From: Dactylis glomerata
Taxonomy: Eukaryota; Streptophyta; Magnoliopsida; Poales; Poaceae
Length of the DNA: 64,000 bases
Assembly: GCA_007115705.1 (NCBI GenBank)
Contig: QXEO01000234.1
Location: forward strand, 310,001-374,000
Direction of reading: 5' to 3'
Positions within the stretch are counted from its first letter, which is position 1, and each line of letters starts with the position of its first letter. Shown here in pieces: positions 34,073-44,250 of this stretch. The position numbers and the translations under genes are program-made. The notes under the pieces were generated by a model. The model searched no databases. It was not told the DNA's origin and saw only the letters and a list, made by a program, of their open reading frames with translations.

Positions 34073-36471
34073 CTGCTCGTCCTCGAGTAGGTAAGTGATA
34101 ACAAAAGAAATAGTTTTTGAGGTGACATGCACCTACACAATCTTGATCATGTATGTAAGCGTTGTGCGCTAGGATCAAAAGAACTTAAAACATGGGCATG
34201 AAAGACATAATCATGATAGAAGAAACTTAGCAACCATGTTATAACATGAAAATAAACACAAACAAAAGATCATGAAAATGAAACAATGAAAGTCAAACGT
34301 GTGTTCAAATCATAAGGAAAAACATACAAATGGTTTTCAGCTTGTCCTTCATGGAGAGCAAAACATAAATGCATAGGTCACCTTCAAGTTTAAGAGGGCG
34401 ACTAGATACAAATAATTTGAGAACAAGTGAAACCAACAATATGAATCAATCAATGAAAACTTTAGGACAATACACATTATACTAAGAATGACAACTATGC
34501 TCTCTTAATGGTGCATAAAGATAGAAGGTGGTGACTCAACATAAAAGTAAAAGAAAGGCCCTTCGCGAAGGGAAGCAGTGTTTGCAAGTTTTATAGACCT
34601 TCAAAAATTATGGTACTTACCGGCTTTGAGCTCTCATTGCCCCCATCATAAGCATCTTGAATGGTTAAAGTTAATGCGAGAACAATTATGATGCATATGC
34701 TTAACAAATCATAAGTTAAAAACCTCGTGTCCCATGAATACGAGTACCCAAACCTCATGCTACTTTACATAGAGTCCCAAGCAAGGCTCTTGTCATTGTA
34801 AGTATATACGTATCATCGAGAACCGCCAACGGGGTACCTCCATGCCCGATGATATGGAACAAGCCCATATCAAAATGACAGGACAAGCAGACAATGAATA
34901 CCTCGACATCTCTTTTATTTACCATTTGTTTAGTTTTTTATTTTGAGATGCGTCGTCGAATGTCCACTATGGGTATGCTGCAAATTTCCACCATGAATTA
35001 TGCATGGCTTAGATTGGCGGCCCAGGCGTTTCCCTAACACATATACAAACTCCATGATCCCGCAAGATTCCCAATTCATTTCACACCGCGGGCATCCATA
35101 AACAAAAGATCACGATATCAACTCAAATAAGAAGTGCAATGTTGAAAGCTTGCCCCATGACGGCATGGTTGGGCTAGTCTCTAACTTACAACTTGCAAGC
35201 ATAACAACTCAACATAAGAGACCACAATGTAAAAAATTTAAAAGCAAGAAAATAAAGTGTGCCTTCCGGTTCGTGAGAGCTTTACTGACCAATTTTCGCA
35301 TAACACTGGTAAGAGTTTAATTTGAAGAGTAGATAAAAGCAAGTCAAATGTACTTTGGAATAGCAAATTGCTAATAGGTATGTATGGTGGACACTTTGGC
35401 AAACTTGGTTTTTAGGAGTTGGATGCACGAGTAGAGCTCATACTCAGTACAAGGCGAGGGCTAGCAAAAGACTGGGAGCGACCAACTAAGAGAGCAATAA
35501 TGGCCATAATCATGCAAAGCCACAAAGCGACATTAAAATAAGCATAAGATGGCATCAAAAGTCAAAAACTAAATGATCATAGAGGCTATTGGCGACTTTG
35601 TATGAGTCTAACATGTGTGAGCATGCGCCAAGTCAACCCAAATAAAGCATCAAGGAGAAAACCAAAATAATGCTTCCAAACGATAAAAACAACGCATGAT
35701 TTTTTCAAAGGCTCATTAAGCAATCTCAATTCTTGGAGACAAGTCATGCTACAGGAAAACCACTAAGCATACTATCAAAAAGATATCAAGCACGACATGC
35801 AAAAGCCTAAGCCGCAGTCTACACAAGCTCCTTCTTGTACCACTTTTTTGCATAAAGCTTTTTCTCTTTTCCAACACCATTCAAAAAAATTATAAATACC
35901 TCTTTTGATGAAAACCAATAAAGATCAGAGGGAAAAATACACCTTTATGAAAAGATATAACAAGATCTGAACACATATCAAGGCGAAAATCGAAAACTAA
36001 AAGCAGTAGCAGAAAAGGAAGAACACTCGTTGAAATTGTGAGAATGAAAAACGGAGTGTTCTTCGCAAATAAAAAGCAAGGCAACTTCTCCAAAGGAAAT
36101 TTGTTGGGGTCCAACCATTTATTGCAGCAAACAAAACCAAACTAAACTGAAAACTAAAAACAACTAACACTCCAAGAAAAACGCATAATGCATGAAGCAA
36201 TAAAAATATAGTGTCTTGAAAGGTGACCTGATTTTTGTCGATGAAGAAGGGGTGTCTCGGGGGCATCCCCAAGCTTTGACGCTTGTACTTCTTGGATATT
36301 TCTTGGCGCGATGCATGGGCATCCCCAAGCTTGAGCTTTTGTCCGTTCTTCAACTCATCTCATCACTCTCCGATCCCTACACTTGAAAACTTCCTTCATA
36401 CAAAACTAAACACAAATCTATTAGCAACATTAGTGTAAGCATAACATAAAATCAACCCTTTTTTGCTTCAG
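34073..36471 (-). other. 3' non-coding region of Gypsy A (outer part)
   Basis: About 2.4 kb without a coding frame. It is homologous, in opposite orientation, to 50,840-53,237 of Gypsy B. The remaining ~0.45 kb of the same region lies on the other side of the Sirevirus at 56,324-56,777. Confidence 0.8.
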
Positions 36472-36476
36472 GTTTC

Positions 36477-37598
36477 TGAAAGGATCGGTACGGGCGACTA
36501 GAGGGGGGGGTGAATAGGCGCTAAGTCAATTTTTAATCTCTTTCAATTTTAAGGCTTGACACAAAGTAAATTCACTAGATGTGCAACTAGGTGAATTTCC
36601 TATAAGTGGCAAGCATGCAAGTAAACAAGTAACTAGCAAGATACAAGCAAGGGAAAGAAATAACCGAATAGTGGAGACCGGAGACACAAGGATGTATTCC
36701 CGTAGTTCCTTCCTTTTGAGGGGAAGTACGTCTACGTTGGAGAGGTGTGGTGACACGGAGTCGACCAACGCCACAAAGGCTCACCTTGTTCTCCGGTGAG
36801 CAAGCCACGGAGGCTAGCTCGTTTCCACTAAGCGGTGGTATTGGGGGAACCACGAATCCCTTACACGGAGCTTGGGTCACAACTCCACAACTCAATTGGA
36901 GGCTCCCAAGAATGCCACGGAGGCTAGAAACACCACAGAGATGAGTCAATCAAGCACTTACAATACCTAGGGTTCCAACAAACCCTAGGCTCAAATCCTC
37001 CAAGCAAATGGAGGGGGAAATGAAATTCCTTCGGTGAAGATGATGGGCTAGGTCTCCTCCTTCGAATCCCCAAAGGGATTCAAGTTCTATTGGCTAGAGG
37101 TGGAGATCTAGAGCTTTGGAGCTTGGCAGCAATGGAGGTGAGAGAGTGTGAGCCGCAGCCTTGACTTGAGGTGGTAGAAGCCTTTATATAGTCCAAGACA
37201 AGGACTAGCCATTGCTGCCCTTTTAGGCCGGAGTCTCCGGGGTCCAGAGCCCGGAGTCTCCGGGGTTAGTCGCCAAGGCCGGAGTCTCCGGGCGGGAGAC
37301 GAGCTCCAGCCAAAGTTTCTGCCCTGAGTCTCCGCCCCCATATCTGGGGCGAGCGACACCCGACGAAAAATGACCCCGGAGGCTTAGGCCGGAGTCTCCG
37401 GTCCCTGACCAAAGTCTCCGGCGTGTGCACACCGGAGTCTCCGGGCAGGAGACCCGGAGTCTCCGGCGCAGAAAAGCCAGCAACAAGTAATCTTCAGATT
37501 TCCACCTACAATGAAGATTAGACTGAGACAAAAGGTTAGATACCTGAGTATTGACAACAAACACCCAAAAATAGATTTTGCAAGAAAATGCTCTTTCA
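36477..37598 (-). repeat. 3' LTR of the Sirevirus-type element
   Basis: Plus-strand ends are TGAAAGGATCGG and AAAATGCTCTTTCA. It contains six exact CCGGAGTCTCCGG motifs and two degenerate ones at 37,226-37,470. Confidence 0.93.
37226..37470 (-). promoter_or_regulatory. Palindrome array and TATA box, 3' LTR
   Basis: Six exact CCGGAGTCTCCGG copies and two variants (CTGAGTCTCCGC, AAAGTCTCCGG) lie just upstream, on the minus strand, of a TATATAAAGG box at about 37,181-37,190. Sireviruses are known for repeated palindromic motifs at this place. In the 3' LTR copy this promoter would fire outward. Confidence 0.75.
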
Positions 37599-37615
37599 AT
37601 CTCCCCCTTTTTGGT
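37599..37615 (-). other. Polypurine tract of the Sirevirus-type element
   Basis: ACACCAAAAAGGGGGAGAT on the minus strand ends directly against the 3' LTR. Confidence 0.85.
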
Positions 37616-38051
37616 GTTTGATGACAATACTAAGGTTCAAGTAAAAGATCAACATAATATAGGGTGAGCTCCCCCTAGATGTGTGCAACCTACAACAAAA
37701 GCTTGATGCAAATGCACACATACTAGACACAAAGCTCCCCCTAAAATAATGAACCATGATCATGTGCATAATACATAGAGAACAATATGAAGTAATAAAG
37801 CATGACTATTACAATAAAGCACACCACAACTCTCACACCATATTAAGATAGGTACCACAACGAAGTTCAATTTTTTTTAAAGAACTAAGTACTAGAATAG
37901 AGCACAAGCATAGGCAAATGAAAGCTCAACAAAAGAAATGCTTGTGACCGACCCTTGCAAATCCCCGATAACATACTAATAGAGCTCTTCTCCCCCTTTG
38001 GCATCGAGACACCAAAAAGGGGAAACGAGCGATGCTACACGTCCCAACAAG

Positions 38052-39778
38052 TCACTCGTCGTCGTCCTCGTCGTTGCCTTCATAGGAAGGATCTTCATCA
38101 TCACCCATAGGACCCTTGCCACGACTGGAGGAGGACGGATAGTTGGGCTTGGACACTTCATCGAAATCTCCCCATTGGAGTGAGCTGCGCATCTCTTTGT
38201 TCCAAGCCCCATAGCTGAGAGTATCATCTGAGTCTGAAGGAGGATGCTCTGGAGGAGGAATGTTACGGATAGCACGAAGGTGATCAACCATCAATCCTTG
38301 GTTGTGAGTGATATGCTTGTTCTGAATATAGATGTTGTGCTGCTCCTTGCGAATATCCACTCCCATGCAAAGCATGGTCCTCTTGAACCAAGAAAGTTTC
38401 TTGATCTCCTTGTTGACTTCTTCTTTGTTGCGTGAGGGAAAAGGCTGGTTGCTAGCATTCTTGCTTCTCCTCTTTGGTGGAGAAGGAGGAGCAGCCCGAG
38501 TTACTTCAATCTCTTCCTCACCCTCTTCTCCTTCCTCATCAACATCATCCTCATCACCTTCCATGTCTTCATCTTCTTCATCTTCACTAGCGGAGGCAAA
38601 GGGTTCATTGGTCACACCCGGTGCCGGTTTCTTTTGAGGCTTCACGGATTTGTGCTCAACCAACTTAGAGATGTCAACACAAAGAGTGTAGTTGGGAGAC
38701 TTCCTCTTGATAAGCTTCATAACATATGGAGCATAGACCGGGGATTTCTTGGAAAGAATGCACTCATACATTTCCCGGTGAATGAAGTCCATGACATCAA
38801 TGGGTTCAACTTGAGCTTCTTGGCCTTTGCAAAAGACTTCATGAGAGTAGGCAAGTAGGTTGACCAAGCCACCACGAAGAGCATCCAAATTACCCGCGCT
38901 TGGGGCAATATTCTCACGGAACAAACGGAGAAGAATGTTGTATCTAGTTCTCAGACCATAGGACTCCCCAACAACAATCTTCTTGCCTTGATCAGCGGCA
39001 TCTTTTGTGAGCTTACCATAGAGGGGAGCAAGCGCCTTCTTGTTGTAGGCAACTCCGGAGAGATGCATCCTTGCACCACTTGGCGCATGGTTCCCTTTGA
39101 ATGGGTATCCAAGCTCTTCGGCAAACTCAATGAAGTTGGATTGGACAACATGATCACCGGTCATCCAAGTCATGGGAAGCTCTTCTCCATCTCCAAACAC
39201 AAGAGTTGCAAAGAATTGGTGCACGAGGAGAATGTTGTAGTCTTGCTTGAGTTGCATGAGCGGGTAAAGACCAAGCTTTTCGGTGATCCAAAGGGCTTCC
39301 TTGAAGTAATCACTCTTGTGAAGATGTTCAAAATCAACCACCTTTTGAGGGCAAACTTTGTGGGTGAGGTTGGCATAGAGCTCGGTGCAAATGAGTTCTT
39401 GCTCCCTTCGATGAAAACAGTGATCATTGGTGTTCCTTGGCAAATCAAACATCTTCCTCTTCCTCATATCTGCAAACTCGGGAAGTGACATGATCTTGAG
39501 AGTTGGCAAGTGATCAAACTTGGCCTTTTTGGCCCTTTCTTCCTTAGCCAGCTGAGCCAGACGAGCGCTTTCTCTCTCAGAGCATCCCTAGCAACTTCTG
39601 TAGCACTCTGCCTTTCCACATAGCAATCTTTTGCCGGGTCATAGTCAAAGGTGTGCTTCCTAGGGAGACGCTTGCGATGACCACCTGCACTGCTACCTGT
39701 GAAGGGAATGGCACAAAGTAGCAAGGGAAGAGTCAAAAACATGCTCAGAGGAAAGGAACTAGCAGCTTGTGGAGCCAA
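38052..39778 (-). pseudogene. Additional ORF of the Sirevirus-type element, frameshifted
   Basis: Downstream of pol a frame starts at 39,778 with a hydrophobic stretch (SMFLTLPLLLCAIPF), then a basic KRLPRKHTFDYD part. A one-base shift near 39,560 leads into the 485-codon frame that ends at 38,052. The main part is helical, with a central DSDE-like acidic block (DEEDEDMEGDEDDVDEEGEE) and a second acidic C-terminus. Sirevirus elements often carry such an extra ORF, sometimes called env-like; its function is unproven and I see no clear envelope features. The hydrophobic start may be chance. Confidence 0.6.
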
Positions 39779-39799
39779 AACCGAAAAAGAAGATCTACA

Positions 39800-40380
39800 C
39801 CGGAGTCTCCGGTGTCTGACCCCGGAGTCTCCGGACTTGAAAGGGTGGAGACATCAAAGTATCCGGGGTTTGGACCCCGGAGACTCCGAGCAACACAAGG
39901 TCAGGCAGAGGAGGCACGGTGTAGCTCAAAATTTTGCACCAAATTGGTTCCACAAGTTGCTAGACACACATATTGCCGAACAACAAGCATCCCATAGGCA
40001 GAGACTAGCAAAATCTTCCAATCCCTTAAATCTAGGAGAAGCTAGATGGGAAGAGGAGGAAATTTACCAGAGGGCTCCATGGAATGGCAAGCTATCCGGA
40101 GGAGAAGGTCTCCGGGAGCTTGTGGAGGGGAATGGCCGGCGGCAAGCAGCGGATTCGGGCCCGAGAAGGCACACGGCGGCGACCTTGTGGAGGCCGCGGC
40201 GCCCCTGGGGAGTTTGAGGGGAGGGGGTGAATGAGGGAACCAGAGGGGTTTCCCTCACCCCGACCCTCTTTGATCCAAGGCGAAACCGCTAGGGCCGGAG
40301 TCTCCGGGGTTGGTAACCCGGAGTCTCCGGCCTCCAGACACCGGAGTCTCCGGGGTGCAAACCCCGGAGTCTCCGGCCTG
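39800..40380 (-). repeat. Internal CCGGAGTCTCCGG clusters
   Basis: Two exact copies and one inverted variant lie at 39,800-39,892, and four exact copies at 40,293-40,378. They flank the region just upstream of the additional ORF, between pol and that ORF, and match the LTR motif exactly. Confidence 0.85.
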
Positions 40381-40856
40381 CCTCGACCAGATCACACAGC
40401 TATGAATTTGAGCATGTTTCTTCGAAAGATGGAGCAAGTTTCAGATGAAGGGGATAGGCTTGGGTCAGAAAGAGGTCACTGAGTGGTACTAAGTGTTCAT
40501 GTTTGCAAAAATGCAAATAAAACTCAAATAAGGCCAAACATGAACACATTCCCATTGAAAAGGCAATAAAATGCAAATAAGGCTCAAATGGGAACAAACC
40601 TCCACTTAGGAGGTCGGTGGCCAAAGCCACCATGTTTGAGTATAAAGGTATGGCACCGCGAAGATATATCTTGGGCCCAAAACCAAAACTCATCAATTAA
40701 GCTCAAAATTGTCCCAAAAGACAAAAGGAACACATTGCTTGCTATTGGCATTATGGGGGGAGGGATAGTCCAATCAATTAGGACCGCACTCCCCCTATAT
40801 CCATGCCCACACCTAGATGGGAACACACGCTATCATATGGGAATGAGTGCACACGA

Positions 40857-43800
40857 TCAAGCCACATTGCAAGAGTCTAGGATATTCAACTCATGCCTCA
40901 ACTCTCGGAATCTTGCTTCATCAAGGGGCTTGGTGAAAATGTTGGCGAGTTGGTCTTGTGTACCTACATAAGATAGGTTAATCTCACCTCGGTTGACATG
41001 GTCACGGATGAAGTGGTGGCGGATCTCGATGTGCTTGGTCTTGTTGTGTTGAACTGGATTATGGGCAATCTTGATGGCACTCTCATTATCACACAAGAGT
41101 GGCACCTTGTCAAAGTGAACACCATAATCCTCCATGGTTTGCCTCATCCAAAGGAGTTGAGCACAACAACTCGCGGCCGCCACATACTCGGCTTCGGCGG
41201 TGGAGAGAGACACACAATTTTGCTTCTTGGAAGACCAACTAACCAAAGACCTACCAAGAAATTGGCAAGCCCCGGAAGTTGACTTCCTATCCACTTTGTC
41301 TCCCGCCCAATCCGAGTCCGAGTACCCAACAAGCTCAAAGCTTGCTCCCTTCGGGTACCAAAGGCCAAAAGTTGGGGTATCAATCAAATATCGAAAGACT
41401 CTTTTGACCGCCATTAGATGGCTTTCCTTAGGGGCGGCTTGATATCGTGCACACATTCCCACACTAAGCATGATATCCGGTCTAGATGCACAAAGATAGA
41501 GCAAAGACCCAATCATAGAGCGATAAAGTTTTTGATCCACTTCTTTAACATTAGGATCGAGATCAAGAGTAACCTTTGTAGGCATGGGAGTCTTGGCTCC
41601 CTTCACTCCGGTGTCCATCTTGAACTTCTTGAGCATGTCTTGGGTGTACTTGGCTTGATTGATGAAGGTGCCACCCTTCAATTGCTTTATCTCAAAGCCA
41701 AGAAAGAATTTCAACTCCCCCATCATAGACATCTCAAATTTATCTGTCATTAGTCTTGCAAATTCATCATTGAAAGATTTGTTAGAAGAACCAAAAATGA
41801 TATCATCTACATAAAGTTGGCATATGAAAAGCTCCCCGTTTACTTTCTTAGTAAAAAGAGTGGGATCAATGAGGCCTATCTCAAACCCACGGTCTACAAG
41901 AAGCTCTCTAAGATGCTCGTACCACGCACGTGGGGCTTGTTTAAGGCCATAGAGTGCCTTATCGAGCTTGTAGACATGGTTTGGAAAGTTAGGATCCTCA
42001 AAACCCGGGGGTTGCTTTACAAACACTAACTCATGCAAAGGACCATTTAAGAAAGCACTCTTCATATCCATTTGTTGCAACTTAAAATTATGATGTGAAG
42101 CATAAGCAAGAAGGATACGGATGGACTCAAGGCGAGCCACGGGTGCAAAAGTCTCTCCATAGTCGATGCCTTCAATTTGAGAGTATCCTTGAGCAACCAA
42201 ACGAGCCTTGTTCCTCACAACAATTCCATTTGCATCTTGCTTGTTCTTGAAGATCCACTTGGTTCCAATGACATTGCGGCAAGCCTTGGGATTCTCTACT
42301 AATGACCAAACTTTGTTGCGCTCGAAGTTATTGAGTTCTTCATGCATGGCTTCTACCCAATCCGGGTCTTCAAGCGCTTCAAACACTTTTTGAGGTTCCA
42401 CACAAGAGATATAGGCATGGTGGTTACTAAAGTTTGCCAATTGCCTCCTCGTGGACACCCCTTTCCTTACACTTCCAATCACATTCTCCAAGGTGTGGCT
42501 ACCTCTTTGGAGAGTTGTTGCAATCTTCATGGCACGGCGAGCTTGAGCTTCTTCAAGAGATTCTTGAGAGGCCACTTGGTCATCACCACGGTTTTGGTCC
42601 TCGCCTTGACCTTCAAACCGAGCATGCTCATCATCTTGAGCTTGCTCAATGTCTTGAACTTGACCTTGATCACCACTTGGTGAAATGTCACCATCATGCT
42701 CATGGTCTTGATCTTGATCATGCTCACATGGTTGAGGGGCTTGAGCTTGTCTTTGGCTAGCATCAAAGGGACCTTGAGGAGCTTGTTGTGTTTGAGAGGG
42801 TGAAGGCTCCACTTGAGTAGAGCATAGTCCTTCTCCTTCAGCCAAAAGGTGTCCCTCAACGGGTATGAGATGTCCCACACCCATTCTTCTTATGGCAAGA
42901 GGAGGTATTTCGTCACCTACATCAAAAACACCACGTTGCTCCACACGGGAGCTGTCATTCTCATCGAATCTCATGTTAGAAACTTCAACAACTCGAGCGG
43001 AGAGTTTGTCAAAGATTCTAAAAGCGTGAGATTCGGCGGCATAGCCAACAAAGGTACCCTCAAGAGCTTTTGAATCAAATTTGGACAAATGGACACCTTT
43101 CTTAAGATAGAAGCACTTACAACCGAATACCCAAAAGTACTTGATGTTAGGCTTCTTTCCAATGAGTATCTCATAAGGAGTCTTGTTCAAGCCCTTGCGG
43201 AGATATAACCGGTTCGATGCATGACATGCGGTATTAATGGCTTCGGCCCAAAAGTTATACGGAGACTTGAATTCCGCTAACATGGTCCTAGCCATATCAA
43301 TGAGAGTCCGGTTCTTCCGCTCGGCTACACCATTTTGTTGGGGAGTGTATGGAGATGAGTATTGATGGCGAATCCCCTCATCACTGAGAAAATCATTCAA
43401 GGTGTAGTTCTTGAACTTGGTGCCATTGTCACTTCGGATCATCAATATGTCTTGACCATATTGGCGTTGCACTTCATTGGTGAAGTCTTTGACGGTTTGT
43501 TGAGTCTCACTCTTGTGAGCCAAAAAAAAGACCCAAGTGTATCTTGAATAGTCATCGACAATCACCAAGCAATACTTCTTTCCTCCAAGACTTTCATAAG
43601 AGGGAGGGCCGAAGAGATCCATGTGAAGGAGCTCTAGGACCCTCTTAGATGAAATGATGGTGTTGCTAGGATGAGGAAGTTCATGCATCGTTCCTTCAAT
43701 GCAAGCTCTACACACATGATCTTTTGAAAAGGTTAGATCGGTTAGTCCTAGGATGTGGTTGCCTTTGTGGAGACTTTGCAAAGTTCTCATATTGATGTGG

Positions 43801-44240
43801 CCTAGCCGGCGATGCCAAAGCCATCCCATGTCAACTTTAGCCATGAGGCATGTCGCGGCTTTAGTGACCTCCTTCGAGAAGTCGATCACATATAAGCCAT
43901 TTTCGACATGCCCTACATGAGCTACATTAAGAGACTTGCTCCACAAAAGAACTACAATCCCAACATCAAAGAAGGTTGCAAAGCCCATATTAGCAAGTTG
44001 AGCAACAGAAAGAAGATTATATGAAAGGGACTCAACAAGCATGACATCTTCCACGGTAACATTGTGAGAGACAACAACCTTGCCGAGACCCAATACCTTT
44101 GACCTTGAAGAATCCCCATAGGTGACGTAGCCCGCATGGGTTGAACCGGTGCGAAGCTCCTTCACCATTTCTTTGCTCCTGGTCATATGATTGGTAGCAC
44201 CACTATCAATTATCCATTGACCACCACCGGAAGCAAAGCC
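40857..44240 (-). CDS. pol: Sirevirus-type pol (protease, integrase, RT, RNase H)
   Basis: The frame is open from just after a TAG at 44,241-44,243 to 40,857, about 1,127 codons. It begins with the aspartic protease site WIIDSGATNHM. It continues with the GAG-pre-integrase part (WHRRLGHINMRTL), the zinc-binding and catalytic integrase (HMDLFGP, IRSDNGTKF, YTPQQNGVAERKNR) and a long Gln/Asp/His-rich linker typical of Sireviruses. Reverse transcriptase follows (KWIFKNKQ, DMKSAFLNGPL, YVDDIIFGS) and then RNase H (SDSDWAGD, STAEAEYVAAASC). No stop interrupts it, so the enzyme set looks intact. A TAG separates it from gag in this frame, and the gag frame itself ends at 44,251, so expression would need readthrough or frameshifting, or the stop is a mutation. 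Gag is broken by Gypsy B. Confidence 0.9.
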   Translation of the reverse strand, partial: GFASGGGQWIIDSGATNHMTRSKEMVKELRTGSTHAGYVTYGDSSRSKVLGLGKVVVSHNVTVEDVMLVESLSYNLLSVAQLANMGFATFFDVGIVVLLWSKSLNVAHVGHVENGLYVIDFSKEVTKAATCLMAKVDMGWLWHRRLGHINMRTLQSLHKGNHILGLTDLTFSKDHVCRACIEGTMHELPHPSNTIISSKRVLELLHMDLFGPPSYESLGGKKYCLVIVDDYSRYTWVFFLAHKSETQQTVKDFTNEVQRQYGQDILMIRSDNGTKFKNYTLNDFLSDEGIRHQYSSPYTPQQNGVAERKNRTLIDMARTMLAEFKSPYNFWAEAINTACHASNRLYLRKGLNKTPYEILIGKKPNIKYFWVFGCKCFYLKKGVHLSKFDSKALEGTFVGYAAESHAFRIFDKLSARVVEVSNMRFDENDSSRVEQRGVFDVGDEIPPLAIRRMGVGHLIPVEGHLLAEGEGLCSTQVEPSPSQTQQAPQGPFDASQRQAQAPQPCEHDQDQDHEHDGDISPSGDQGQVQDIEQAQDDEHARFEGQGEDQNRGDDQVASQESLEEAQARRAMKIATTLQRGSHTLENVIGSVRKGVSTRRQLANFSNHHAYISCVEPQKVFEALEDPDWVEAMHEELNNFERNKVWSLVENPKACRNVIGTKWIFKNKQDANGIVVRNKARLVAQGYSQIEGIDYGETFAPVARLESIRILLAYASHHNFKLQQMDMKSAFLNGPLHELVFVKQPPGFEDPNFPNHVYKLDKALYGLKQAPRAWYEHLRELLVDRGFEIGLIDPTLFTKKVNGELFICQLYVDDIIFGSSNKSFNDEFARLMTDKFEMSMMGELKFFLGFEIKQLKGGTFINQAKYTQDMLKKFKMDTGVKGAKTPMPTKVTLDLDPNVKEVDQKLYRSMIGSLLYLCASRPDIMLSVGMCARYQAAPKESHLMAVKRVFRYLIDTPTFGLWYPKGASFELVGYSDSDWAGDKVDRKSTSGACQFLGRSLVSWSSKKQNCVSLSTAEAEYVAAASCCAQLLWMRQTMEDYGVHFDKVPLLCDNESAIKIAHNPVQHNKTKHIEIRHHFIRDHVNRGEINLSYVGTQDQLANIFTKPLDEARFRELRHELNILDSCNVA

Positions 44241-44250
44241 CTACAAGAGA

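Noticed and set aside
37226..37470. CRISPR-like array
   Set aside because: The repeated CCGGAGTCTCCGG motif has irregular spacing, is only 13 bases long and lies in a plant LTR; it is a promoter motif array.
38332..39488. Plus-strand frames opposite the additional ORF (including a Ser-rich one)
   Set aside because: They are antisense shadows; the Ser-rich run is the complement of the acidic codon repeat.
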